DNA of 64,000 nucleotides from positions 434,001 to 498,000 of the forward strand of contig CAWDBV010000002.1 in NCBI GenBank assembly GCA_963800705.1, read 5' to 3'. Origin of the DNA: CAWDBV01 sp963800705. Lineage in GTDB: Bacteria; Actinomycetota; Thermoleophilia; Solirubrobacterales; 70-9. The notes beneath the pieces were generated by a model. That model did not search any database. It was not told the DNA's origin and was given only the letters and a program-made list of their open reading frames with translations. Both the position numbers and the translations under genes were made by a program. Below, in pieces: positions 18,842-26,525 of this stretch. Position 1 is the first letter of the stretch. Every line of letters begins with the position of its first letter.

Positions 18842-18850
18842 CCGGCCGGC

Positions 18851-19084
18851 TCAGTCGTGGTCGTTGCCGCGGTGCAACAGCGCGGCGATGTATCCGACGA
18901 TCATCCCGAGCACGGTCGCGACCGCGAGCGCGAGGATCAGCGGTGCCGTGGTCTCGCCGACGATGAAGTCGATCTTCACTTCCTGCGAGTTGATGAGGAT
19001 GAAGATGACGGCGATGATCAGCGCGACGACGAAGACCCAGAACTTCGCACCTCGCCCTCGACTCTGTCCGGTTCCCGCTTCGAT
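18851..19084 (-). CDS. LapA-domain small membrane protein with apparent ATC start
   Basis: A frame of 77 codons ends at TGA 18853-18851 and reads ..KFWVFVVALIIAVIFILINSQEVKIDFIVGE..LILALAVATVLGMIVGYIAALLHRGNDHD. It has two membrane helices flanking the NSQ.V.. segment, the layout of LapA/DUF1049 proteins. It contains no ATG, GTG or TTG before the core. An in-frame TAG occurs at 19096-19094 as part of TAGGGT, and ATC at 19084 lies exactly 6 nt after that box, the same arrangement as in egtB. Initiation at ATC is therefore proposed. It is convergent with pntB. Confidence 0.65.
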   Translation of the reverse strand: MEAGTGQSRGRGAKFWVFVVALIIAVIFILINSQEVKIDFIVGETTAPLILALAVATVLGMIVGYIAALLHRGNDHD

Positions 19085-19101
19085 GGCGCGACCCTAACAC
19101 T

Positions 19102-19503
19102 TCATCCCGCGGCGGTCCTCGCCGCTTCGAGCGCTCTTTCGCGGGTCTCGTACGCACGGTGGTAGGAGGGCTTGCCTTCGCGGAAGCCCCAGACGGCCGC
19201 GAAGGCGAGCTCGACTTCGGCGCCGCTGCCCTTGCCGATCGCGTGAGCGTCCATGTCGGTGACAATCAGGTCGCCGACCGCGTCGGGGTTCGCGGCCAGG
19301 AACTCGACGCTCTCGAACTGCTCGCGCAACCGTTCGCTCCAGTCTTCGAACGCGTCGACCCCGCGGTAGACGTCGGCGTCGGGCAGGGTCTCGAGATCGT
19401 GGAGCTCGAAGTCGGCGTCGACGAGCCTGCGAATCTCCTCCCAGTCCCCGCGGTTGAACGCGCCGCATACCCCGTCGATCTGCCGCGTAAGGTCGTCGCT
19501 CAC
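19102..19503 (-). CDS. SnoaL/NTF2-like small protein
   Basis: 133 residues from GTG 19503 (SDDLTRQIDGVCGAFNRGDWEEIRRLVDADFELHD). The pattern of an N-terminal helix, then F..GD and later VWGFREGKPSYHRAYETRE strands, is that of SnoaL-like polyketide-cyclase / NTF2 folds common in actinobacteria. The frame is open upstream to 19587, but GTG 19503 is preferred because TATCGT lies 7 nt before it. Function unknown. Confidence 0.65.
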   Translation of the reverse strand: MSDDLTRQIDGVCGAFNRGDWEEIRRLVDADFELHDLETLPDADVYRGVDAFEDWSERLREQFESVEFLAANPDAVGDLIVTDMDAHAIGKGSGAEVELAFAAVWGFREGKPSYHRAYETRERALEAARTAAG

Positions 19504-19531
19504 GCTCGCGACGATATCGCGAGCGTTTTTT
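19503..19531. promoter_or_regulatory. 9-bp perfect inverted repeat with T6 run over the SnoaL-like start
   Basis: CGCTCGCGA, a 5-nt loop and TCGCGAGCG, followed on the plus strand by TTTTTT. It has the form of an intrinsic terminator on the plus strand. On the minus strand it contains the TATCGT -10 box and abuts the GTG start, so an operator role is as likely. Confidence 0.5.
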
Positions 19532-19578
19532 GACCTCCGTCGCACACCCGGCACCCGATCGCGGCGAAGCTGGCAGGT

Positions 19579-20448
19579 GTGCGTCACCCCGCGCCAGACA
19601 GCGGGCAGTCATCGGCCCAGTCGACCGTCGAGTGGACCGGGCTGCTCCTGCTCGTCGCACTGCTTCTGGTCGGCCTCCTGCATGCCGCGGGGCGCTCGCT
19701 CCCCGGAACGAGCCTCGCCTCCGCAGTCGCCGAGCGGATCGTCTGCGCGGTGCGGCTGAGCGAGAACTGCCGCGACGAGCAGCGGTTGAAGGGCCCCTAC
19801 GGGCACGAGCTCGCGGCGCAGCTCCGCGACGCCGCGCCGAGGCTCGTCTACGAGCTCGGGATGACCGCGCTCCCGGTCGACTACCGCCGCTGCCGCGCCG
19901 ACGGCTGCGCGGCCGCCGGCCGCTTCGGGCCGGTGCAGGCCTCCGAATCGGGCCGCCGCGCGGTCGCGTTCACACACGTGATCGACTGCCGCGGCCACCC
20001 GCGGCCGCCCACCGCCAACTGCTCGGGCGCGCGGGCCGGCAACCTCTACCTCCAGTACTGGTTCTATTACCCGGGGAGTGCGACGGCGGAGGGAACCGTC
20101 GCGCCCGGCGCGGTGCGGCGGGTGAGCCGGGCGATCGGCAGGCCGAGCCACCATCCGGATGACTGGGAGAGCTTCCAAATCCGGATCGAGCCGAGCGGGC
20201 GGCGCTCCGCGCGCGCCAGCTCGCACCACGGCTACAACGGCTGGGAGCCCGAGACCGACACCCTCTATGTATCCGGCGGCAGTCACGCCGGCCGGCCCGG
20301 TCGCAACGGCAGCGTCTTCCGGCGCACCAACGACCATCGCCTCAAGCTCGTCCCGCTCGAGCCGATCGCCGACGCCACTCGCTTCGAGGTCACCCCGCCC
20401 TGGCTGAAGAAGGTCTGGCTCGACCCGGAGTCGACGGGAACCGATTGA
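19579..20448 (+). CDS. Membrane-anchored Vps62-like protein
   Basis: 289 residues from GTG 19579. The N-terminus has GQSSAQSTVEWTGLLLLVALLLVGLLHA (residues about 9-36), resembling the TadE/Flp-type hydrophobic segment with a conserved Glu. The outer part has YLQYWFYYPGS, HPDDWESFQIRIEPSG, SSHHGYNGW and LYVSGGSHAG, the order of motifs seen in VPS62-like domains of unknown role. Several Cys pairs suggest disulfides outside the membrane. Assignment to Vps62 is by motif resemblance only. Confidence 0.6.
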   Translation: MRHPAPDSGQSSAQSTVEWTGLLLLVALLLVGLLHAAGRSLPGTSLASAVAERIVCAVRLSENCRDEQRLKGPYGHELAAQLRDAAPRLVYELGMTALPVDYRRCRADGCAAAGRFGPVQASESGRRAVAFTHVIDCRGHPRPPTANCSGARAGNLYLQYWFYYPGSATAEGTVAPGAVRRVSRAIGRPSHHPDDWESFQIRIEPSGRRSARASSHHGYNGWEPETDTLYVSGGSHAGRPGRNGSVFRRTNDHRLKLVPLEPIADATRFEVTPPWLKKVWLDPESTGTD

Positions 20449-20515
20449 CGGCATCCCCGCATGGGCTTCGCCCATTACCGGTCGCCTTTGGCTCCCTGAC
20501 GCGGAGGAGATGCCG
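20449..20515. repeat. REP-like palindrome, long variant
   Basis: CGGCATC at 20449 pairs with GATGCCG at 20509; an inner ATGGGCTTCGCCCAT hairpin lies at 20461-20475. It starts right after the preceding stop codon. The ends match the copy at 51834-51869. It may also act as a terminator. Confidence 0.55.
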
Positions 20516-20522
20516 TTGTGTG

Positions 20523-21290
20523 CTACTTCGGCGGCATCCGCAGCGCGCCGTCGAGGCGGATCGTCTCGCCGTTCAGCATCGGGTTGCGGACGATCTCGGC
20601 GACGAGGTCTGCGTACTCCTCCGGTCGCCCGAGCCTTGACGGGAACGGGATCCCGGCGCCGAGCGCTTCGCGCTGCTCCTCGGGGAGCGCGGCGAGCAAC
20701 GGCGTGTCGAAGAGACCCGGCGCGATCGTCAGAACCCGAACACCGCGGCCGGCCATGTCGCGCGCGGCGGGCAGGGTCAGCCCGACGATGCCGCCCTTCG
20801 AGGCCGCGTAGGCGATCTGGCCGATCTGGCCGTCGAAGGCGGCGATCGAGGCGGTGTTGACGCAGACGCCGCGCTCGCCCTCCTCGTCGGCCTCGTTGTC
20901 GGCCATCGCTGCGCAGGCGAGCCGGAGCACGTTGAAGGTGCCGATCAGGTTCACCTTGACGACGTTGTCGAAGACCTCGAGGTCGTGTGGTCCCTGCTTG
21001 CTCGCGGTGCGCTGCGCCCAGCCGATCCCCGCGCAGCAGACCGAGATCCGCAGCCCGCCGTCGGCCGCCGCGGCGGCGTCGACCGCCGCCTTCACGGGCT
21101 CCTCGTCGGTCACGTTCGCCTCCGTGAACGTCGCCCGCTCACCGAGCTCGGATGCGAGAGCCTCGCCCTTCTCGGCGTTGAGGTCGGCGATCACGACGCT
21201 GGCACCGCCCTCGTGCAGCATCCGCGTGGTCGCCTCGCCGAGCCCGGAGGCGCCGCCGGCGACGAGCGCGCTTGCGTTGTCGAGCTTCAT
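20523..21290 (-). CDS. SDR-family oxidoreductase, 3-hydroxyacyl-CoA dehydrogenase-like
   Basis: 255 residues. The Rossmann motif GGASGLGEA lies at residues 12-20; Asp at the end of strand 2 (VVIADLN) indicates NAD(H). The rest of the active site is CCAGIGWA, NTASIAAFDGQIGQIAYAASKGG (Ser, Tyr, Lys) and a C-terminal GRPEEYADLV..NPMLNGETIRLDGA. Closest family by motif is the type 2 HSD10/FabG-like 3-hydroxyacyl-CoA dehydrogenases of fatty-acid oxidation. A TATCCT box is 9 nt before the ATG. Confidence 0.85.
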   Translation of the reverse strand: MKLDNASALVAGGASGLGEATTRMLHEGGASVVIADLNAEKGEALASELGERATFTEANVTDEEPVKAAVDAAAAADGGLRISVCCAGIGWAQRTASKQGPHDLEVFDNVVKVNLIGTFNVLRLACAAMADNEADEEGERGVCVNTASIAAFDGQIGQIAYAASKGGIVGLTLPAARDMAGRGVRVLTIAPGLFDTPLLAALPEEQREALGAGIPFPSRLGRPEEYADLVAEIVRNPMLNGETIRLDGALRMPPK

Positions 21291-21317
21291 CGGCGCGCCA
21301 GGATATGCGAGTCGGCC

Positions 21318-22202
21318 CTAGATGCCGTTGCCGCTCAGCGGCACGACGACGTTGCCGCCGGGCGAGGCGCTCACGTTGAGGCTGCCCGTCTTCGCGCCGA
21401 CGGTTGCCGGGTCGAAGCGGACGACGATGTTGCAGAACCCGGCCGGGGAGAAGGCGAGGAAGGTCGGGCAGTCCTCGCTCAGGATCACGAAGTTGTTCTC
21501 CATCGGCTGCGTGTTGGAGACCGAGATGTTGAGCGGTCCGGTCGAGCTGTCGCCGGTGTTGTTGACGAAGAAGGACTTGTCGCTGAACCCGAGCACGGCA
21601 AGGGTGTCGGGGAAGGCCCAGGCGTTCGGGTTGACGGTCAGATCGGCGGCGGTGATGCCGTTGGCGCGCAGCGGGATCGTGTGGCTGCCACCGGGGCTGG
21701 CGCCGACCGTGACCGACGCTGTCTGCTCGCCGAGCGAGGTCGGCCCGAACGAAACCTTCACGTTGCAGCTGTCGCCGCCGCCGAGCGTCGAGCCGGCGCA
21801 GTTGTCGAGCAACTGGAAGTTCGGGCCGCCGCTCAGGCTGGCGCCGATCGTCCCGCTGCGCTTGTCGCCGACGTTGGCGACCACGAAGGTGAGCGGGTTG
21901 GAGACCTGGCCCATCGAGATCCGGTCGAAGTTGCCGCCCGTCGGAGTCACGGTCAGCTGCGCCGGTTTCTCACTGGCCGTGGTCCCGCTGCTCGATTTCT
22001 TCTTCTTGCACTTGGTCTTGGTCTTGCCGTTCTTCTTCTTGACCTTGACCTTCTCGTAGCCCTTCTTGCACTTCTTCTTTTTCTTCTTCGCTGCCGAGGC
22101 CGCTCCGTCGGCCGCCGCGGGTGCGGCCGCCGCCGGCGCCACGGCGAGGCCGGCGATCAGGGCCGCGCAGATGAACAGCGAGATGAAGCGCTTCGGGGTC
22201 AT
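21318..22202 (-). CDS. Secreted choice-of-anchor-D-like protein with N-terminal Lys/Cys cassette
   Basis: 294 residues. The signal peptide (FISLFICAALIAGLAVAPAAA) is followed immediately by a lysine-rich segment with two cysteines about 20 residues apart (residues about 44-68). Then come two Ig-like units of about 100 residues with LTVTPTGGNFDRISMGQ..PLTFVVANVGD and LTVNPNAWAFPDTLAVLG..SFFVNNTGD, each ending in SASPGG..PL.GNGI. These are choice-of-anchor-D/ASH-like repeats. Here the cassette sits at the mature N-terminus rather than the C-terminus. Its start overlaps the upstream paralog's stop by 4 nt. Confidence 0.8.
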   Translation of the reverse strand: MTPKRFISLFICAALIAGLAVAPAAAAPAAADGAASAAKKKKKKCKKGYEKVKVKKKNGKTKTKCKKKKSSSGTTASEKPAQLTVTPTGGNFDRISMGQVSNPLTFVVANVGDKRSGTIGASLSGGPNFQLLDNCAGSTLGGGDSCNVKVSFGPTSLGEQTASVTVGASPGGSHTIPLRANGITAADLTVNPNAWAFPDTLAVLGFSDKSFFVNNTGDSSTGPLNISVSNTQPMENNFVILSEDCPTFLAFSPAGFCNIVVRFDPATVGAKTGSLNVSASPGGNVVVPLSGNGI

Positions 22203-22795
22203 AGGCCGTTCCCCGACAGGGCGGAGCCCGCGTCGCCGCCGGGAGATCCCGCGACGTGGAGGACCGCTGACCTGCCCCCGTTGCTGTCGGGCTCAAAGAT
22301 GACGTTCAACGTGCAGCTCGCTGCCGCCGCAAGCGGCTGGGCGCAGGCGTTCGCCGAGATGGTGAAGTCATTGGCGTTCGGCCCGGTGACCGATGCCAGT
22401 AGGGCGCCAGTCGGCTGCCCGCCGACGTTTGTGGCAGTGAACGTGGTCGCGGGGGAGGGGCTGCCGATCGGAAAGGCGCCGAAGTTCTTGCTGGCCGGGT
22501 TGATCGTGAGGCTCGCCGGGGCAGCCGGTTGAGGGGCGGGTTGAGGGGCGGGCGGCACCTGGAAGACTCCTGCCCCCGGGTCGATCAGGTGCAGCTTCCT
22601 GCACTTCTTGCCCCGGCCCTGGACTCTCCCAAAGCCCTTTTTGCACTTCTTCTTCTTGGCGGCCGTCGCTCCGTCGCCCGCCGCTGGGGCGGCAGTCGGG
22701 ATCGTCACGCAGCTCGCGGCGAGCGCGGCCGCAATAGGCAATACGACGAGTCGCCTCGCCCGATTAGTCTCTCCAACGTGCGCCCCGTGCCTCAT
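22199..22795 (-). CDS. Secreted choice-of-anchor-D-like protein, single domain, N-terminal Lys/Cys cassette
   Basis: 198 residues. The hydrophobic signal (VVLPIAAALAASCVTIPTAAPAA) is preceded by a charged stretch. AAKKKKCKKGFGRVQGRGKKC gives the Lys/Cys cassette at residues about 45-65. A Pro/Ala/Gln linker and one Ig-like unit (LTINPASKNFGAFPIG..TFTATNVGGQPTG..NGL) follow. A shorter paralog of the gene it overlaps, so probably a tandem duplication. Confidence 0.78.
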   Translation of the reverse strand: MRHGAHVGETNRARRLVVLPIAAALAASCVTIPTAAPAAGDGATAAKKKKCKKGFGRVQGRGKKCRKLHLIDPGAGVFQVPPAPQPAPQPAAPASLTINPASKNFGAFPIGSPSPATTFTATNVGGQPTGALLASVTGPNANDFTISANACAQPLAAAASCTLNVIFEPDSNGGRSAVLHVAGSPGGDAGSALSGNGL

Positions 22796-22830
22796 TTGCG
22801 GCGAGTCTAATGGACGGTAACCCGGCTCGC

Positions 22831-22836
22831 TAGGGT
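22831..22836 (+). promoter_or_regulatory. TAGGGT -10 box of egtB
   Basis: TAGGGT is followed by six bases and then ATC in the egtB frame. The same box and spacing occur before GTG at 50433 and before ATC of the LapA-like gene. Confidence 0.55.
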
Positions 22837-22842
22837 TCTCGT

Positions 22843-24060
22843 ATCGCTCCTGAAGTCAGGTCTCGTCCAGACACTTCGCGGGAGAAGATCGCCGAGCGCC
22901 TGGCGGAGGCTCGCGAGCGCACGCTTCTCCTGATCGAGCCGCTCACCGAGGAGCAGCTCAACCGCGTCTACTCGCCGATCCTCAGCCCGCTGATCTGGGA
23001 CCTCGGCCACATCGCCAACTTCGAGGAGCTCTGGCTCGTGCAGACGATCGGCCGCCGCGACCCGCTCCGCGACGAACTCGGCCAGTTCTACGACGCGATC
23101 GAGAACCCGCGCAAGACCCGCGGTGAGCTGCCGATCCTGCGCGGCGATGAGGTCCGCCCCTACATGGACCAGGTTCGCGAGCGGACGCTCGAGGTGCTCG
23201 ATCAGACCGAGCTCGCCGACACCGACGACCCGCTCGTCCGCGACGGGTTCGCCTACGAGATGCTGATCGCCCACGAGCACCAGCACAACGAGACGATGCT
23301 GCAGCTGCTGCAGATGATCGAGAGCTATGAGCCGGCCGAGGTCGATCCCGCCCCCGCAGCAGAGCCGGTGACCGAGGGACCCGAGATGGTCACCGTCAAG
23401 GGCGGCGAGCACGAGATCGGTGCCCCGGCCGGCGGCTTTGCCTACGACAACGAGCGGCCCCGCCACACGGTCGAGCTCGAAGCGTTCGAGATCGACCGCA
23501 CGCCGGTCACCAACGGCGCCTGGGTCGAATACCTGGAGGACACCGGTGCTGACCCGCCGATGTACTGGGAGCGCGAGGGCGATGAGTGGATGCGGACCGC
23601 GATGGGTAAGAGGGAGCCCGTCGACCCGGCGCTCCCCGTCATCCACGTCTCCTGGAACGAGGCCGATGCCTTCGCACGCTGGGCCGGCAAGCGCCTGCCG
23701 ACCGAATTCGAGTGGGAGGCGGCGTGCGCGGGAGCCGACCGCGAGCGCGCCAATCTCGACCTGCTCGGCTTCGGCTGCGCCCCCGCCGGCGCCTACGCCG
23801 ACGCGTGCTGCGAGAGCGGAGCGGTGCAGATGCTCGGCGACGTATGGGAGTGGACCTCCTCCGACTTCCTCGCCTACCCCGGCTTCGAGGCCTTCCCCTA
23901 CGACGAGTACTCGAAGGTCTTCTTCGGTGACACCTACAAGGTGCTGCGCGGCGGCGCCTGGGCGACGCGCCGAAACGTGATCCGCGATTCCTTTCGCAAC
24001 TGGGACCTAGCCGAGCGCCGCCAGATCTTTTCCGGAGTTCGCTGCGCGAGGGACGCGTAG
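22843..24060 (+). CDS. egtB: Ergothioneine biosynthesis protein EgtB, sulfoxide synthase
   Basis: About 405 residues if read from ATC 22843. The DinB-like N-terminal domain gives the iron ligands His56 (DLGHIANFEELW) and His144/His148 (HEHQHNE). The C-terminal FGE-sulfatase-like domain starts near residue 180 (TVKGGEHEIGAP), with WNEADAFARWAGKRLPTEFEWEAA and GDVWEWTSSDF. It joins hercynine and a cysteine-containing thiol with O2. The first ATG/GTG/TTG in frame is GTG 23038, which would remove the first histidine, so translation must begin upstream, where only ATC fits after the in-frame TAG at 22831. egtD follows after 3 nt. Confidence 0.88.
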   Translation: MAPEVRSRPDTSREKIAERLAEARERTLLLIEPLTEEQLNRVYSPILSPLIWDLGHIANFEELWLVQTIGRRDPLRDELGQFYDAIENPRKTRGELPILRGDEVRPYMDQVRERTLEVLDQTELADTDDPLVRDGFAYEMLIAHEHQHNETMLQLLQMIESYEPAEVDPAPAAEPVTEGPEMVTVKGGEHEIGAPAGGFAYDNERPRHTVELEAFEIDRTPVTNGAWVEYLEDTGADPPMYWEREGDEWMRTAMGKREPVDPALPVIHVSWNEADAFARWAGKRLPTEFEWEAACAGADRERANLDLLGFGCAPAGAYADACCESGAVQMLGDVWEWTSSDFLAYPGFEAFPYDEYSKVFFGDTYKVLRGGAWATRRNVIRDSFRNWDLAERRQIFSGVRCARDA

Positions 24061-24063
24061 GCG

Positions 24064-25053
24064 ATGGAGCCGCAGGCGACAACGCCGGTCACCGTCGACG
24101 TCCATCTGCCGCCCGGCGGACCGTTGTCGGGGATGGCGGCCGACGTCCGCGCCGGGCTGACCAAGCCTTTCAAGGAGCTGTCGCCGCGCTACTTCTATGA
24201 CGAGCGCGGCTCGCAGCTGTTCGAGCAGATCACCGAGCTGCCTGAGTACTACCCGACCCGCAGCGAGCGCCAGATCCTCGAGAGCCAGGCGGCCGCGATC
24301 TGCGAGGCCGCCAACTCACCCGCGACGCTGATCGAGCTCGGCTCGGGCTCGGCGGCGAAGACCCGCGTGCTGCTCGACGCGATGCGCGAGGCCGGATGTC
24401 TCGAGACCTACTGCCCGGTCGACATCTCCGAGGAGATCACCCGCGATACCGCGGAGCGGATCGCCTCCGAGTACCCCGACGTGACCGTCCGCGGCCTGGT
24501 CTGCGATTTCGAGCTCGACCTCGAGCGGATCGAGGCCGGCGGCCCGCGGGTGATTGCGCTGCTCGGGGGGACGATCGGCAACTTCGAGCCCCAGCAGCGG
24601 GCGAGCTTTCTGCGCCGGATCGTCAACCTGCTCGACCCCGAGGACCGCTTCCTGCTCGGCACCGACCTGATCAAGGACCGCGAGACGCTCGAGGCCGCCT
24701 ACGACGACTCCCAAGGGGTGACTGCGGCGTTCAACAAGAACGTGCTCTCGGTGCTCAATGAGCGCCTCGACGCCAACTTCGACCTCGATGCCTTCGAGCA
24801 CGTCGCCCGCTGGGACGCCGAGAACCTCTGGATGGACATCCGCCTCCGCGCGATCGATCATCAGGTCGTCGACATCAAGGGCCTCGACCTCCAGGTCGGA
24901 TTCGGCGCCGGCGAGGAGATGCGGACCGAGATCTCGACCAAGTTCGTGCGCGAGGGGCTCGAGGGGATCTACTCCGAGGCCGGGCTCGAGCTCACCGACT
25001 GGTTCACCGACGCCGAGGGCCTCTACGGGCTTTCGCTGGCGCGCGCGGTCTAG
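24064..25053 (+). CDS. egtD: L-histidine N-alpha-methyltransferase EgtD
   Basis: 329 residues. KELSPRYFYDERGSQLFEQITELPEYYPTRSE is the family opening, IELGSGSAAKTRVLLDA the SAM-binding loop, and GGTIGNFEP the Asn loop that holds histidine. SEAGLELTDWFTDAEGLYGLSLA closes the domain. It trimethylates histidine to hercynine, the EgtB substrate. It shares the egtB transcript (3-nt gap) and its end overlaps the convergent LLM gene by 4 nt. EgtC and a dedicated EgtA are not adjacent. Confidence 0.94.
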   Translation: MEPQATTPVTVDVHLPPGGPLSGMAADVRAGLTKPFKELSPRYFYDERGSQLFEQITELPEYYPTRSERQILESQAAAICEAANSPATLIELGSGSAAKTRVLLDAMREAGCLETYCPVDISEEITRDTAERIASEYPDVTVRGLVCDFELDLERIEAGGPRVIALLGGTIGNFEPQQRASFLRRIVNLLDPEDRFLLGTDLIKDRETLEAAYDDSQGVTAAFNKNVLSVLNERLDANFDLDAFEHVARWDAENLWMDIRLRAIDHQVVDIKGLDLQVGFGAGEEMRTEISTKFVREGLEGIYSEAGLELTDWFTDAEGLYGLSLARAV

Positions 25054-25982
25054 CCGGGCGCCAGCTCTTCGATCAGCCCGCCGATTTTGTCGGGCGTCGT
25101 GATCGGGGTGATCACCGGCAGCGTGATGCCGCCGTCGACGTAGCTCTGCAGCCGTTCCTTCATCTTCTCGGGAGCGCCGAAGATGAACGTATCCTCGATC
25201 AGATCCCAGGGTGCGGCGGCCCCGGCGCGCTCGCGGTCCTTGGCGTTCCAGGCCTCGACCATCTCGTCGATCTGCTCCCCGTAGCCGAGCCAGCGGAAGA
25301 AGGCCTCATAGAAGGGCACGGTTATGTAGGAGGAGAACATGAACCGCGCCAGCGGCTCGACCTGCTCGCGCTCGCCCGGGATGCAGAAGAAGCGGCACCA
25401 GAGCTCGAAGTCCTCCGGGGCCCCGTCGACTCCCTCGACGACCTTCGGCAGGGCCTCGAGCGGCAGGAAGTTGGTCATCGCCCCGTCGGCCTTCTCGACC
25501 GCGAGCTCGAGCATCTTGCCGCGCAGCGCCGCGAGCACGATCGGCGGTGGGGTGGAGGGGGCGGTCTCGAGCTTGAAGCCGCCGTCGGCCCGCTCGCCGG
25601 CGAGTGCCGTGCGCAGGAAGTCGACCCGCTCGGAGATCGCGCCGAGCGGCTTGCCGAGCTCCATTCCGTTCCAGCCCTCGACGATCCGGTCTGAGGAGGT
25701 GCCGATCCCGAGCACGAAGCGGCCCTCGGAGGCGTCCTGGAGCGAAGCCGCCTCCTGGGCGAGCAGGGCGCGGCCGCGAGTCAGCACGCCGACGACCCCG
25801 GTCCCAAGCCGCATCTTCTCGGTCCAGACCGCGCTCAGGGTCAGCGGCGTGAAGCCGTCGGGGCCGTTGGTCTCGCCGGAGACGAGGTCGGTGTAGCCGG
25901 CCGCCTCGGCGCCGCGCACGATCTCCTCGAGGCCGGCGAGCGGCACCCCGGGAAGCGGCAACGTAAGTCCCCAGCGCGTCAA
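25050..25982 (-). CDS. LLM class F420-dependent oxidoreductase (second)
   Basis: 310 residues from TTG 25982 (TRWGLTLPLPGVPLAG). AEAAGYTDLVSGETNGPDGFTPL, TGVVGVLTRGRALLAQEAASL, SEGRFVLGIGTSSDRIVEGWNG and PPIVLAALRGKMLELA follow the luciferase-like barrel. Not a close paralog of the enzyme at 14825. Substrate unknown. It is convergent with egtD and divergent from the membrane gene at 26012, sharing one palindromic -10 core. Confidence 0.85.
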   Translation of the reverse strand: MTRWGLTLPLPGVPLAGLEEIVRGAEAAGYTDLVSGETNGPDGFTPLTLSAVWTEKMRLGTGVVGVLTRGRALLAQEAASLQDASEGRFVLGIGTSSDRIVEGWNGMELGKPLGAISERVDFLRTALAGERADGGFKLETAPSTPPPIVLAALRGKMLELAVEKADGAMTNFLPLEALPKVVEGVDGAPEDFELWCRFFCIPGEREQVEPLARFMFSSYITVPFYEAFFRWLGYGEQIDEMVEAWNAKDRERAGAAAPWDLIEDTFIFGAPEKMKERLQSYVDGGITLPVITPITTPDKIGGLIEELAPG

Positions 25983-25993
25983 GTTGACGAGAA

Positions 25994-26003
25994 CCTATAG
26001 GCT
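25994..26003. promoter_or_regulatory. Shared divergent -10 region
   Basis: CCTATAGGCT reads TAGGCT on the plus strand, 8 nt before ATG 26012, and TAGGTT on the minus strand, 9 nt before TTG 25982. One TATA core can serve both leaderless genes. Confidence 0.5.
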
Positions 26004-26011
26004 CGGGAGCG

Positions 26012-26497
26012 ATGGACCTTTCCCGGCTTCGAGCTTCGGAGGCGCTCGGCGCGATCGCGGGACTCGTGCTGATCGTGAGCCTGTTCCTGGAGTGGTTCTC
26101 GCTCACCGGCGGCCCCGAGCGAGCGGCCCAGGACGCCTGGATCTGCGGCGAGGGCAACCTCTCCTGCTCGGGCTGGGACACCTTCCCGATCCTGCGCATC
26201 CTGCTCGTCCTCGGTGCGCTTGCGCCGCTGATCCTCGCCTACCTGATCGCAACCGACGCGCAGCTTTCCTGGCCGGCGGGCGAGGTGACGACGATCGTCG
26301 GCTTCACCGCGATCACACTGATCGGCTACAACGGGATCGTCGACAAGCCGGGCGCGGCGATCCAGGAATTCGGGGTCAGCACCTCGTTCGGCTATTGGCT
26401 CGCGCTGCTGGCGGCGATCGTGATCACCGGCGCCGGCGCCTACCGGACGGTCGAGAGTGGCGGCGGCGGCGATCGAAAACCTCCCGCGACGTTCTGA
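26012..26497 (+). CDS. Four-helix membrane protein of unknown function
   Basis: 161 residues. Hydrophobic segments lie near residues 11-30, 60-82, 92-110 and 130-148. Between helices 1 and 2 is a short outer loop with two Cys (WICGEGNLSC). No recognised motif. The stop is 28 nt before glpX, which has its own TAGCCT box, so it may or may not be co-transcribed. Confidence 0.7.
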   Translation: MDLSRLRASEALGAIAGLVLIVSLFLEWFSLTGGPERAAQDAWICGEGNLSCSGWDTFPILRILLVLGALAPLILAYLIATDAQLSWPAGEVTTIVGFTAITLIGYNGIVDKPGAAIQEFGVSTSFGYWLALLAAIVITGAGAYRTVESGGGGDRKPPATF

Positions 26498-26525
26498 ATC
26501 TCGAGACCCTCTAGCCTCAGCGCGC

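Noticed and set aside
25984..25989. TTGACG as a -35 box for the gene at 26012
   Set aside because: It is only 6-8 nt from the TATAGG core, far too close for a -35, and it contains codons of the divergent gene.
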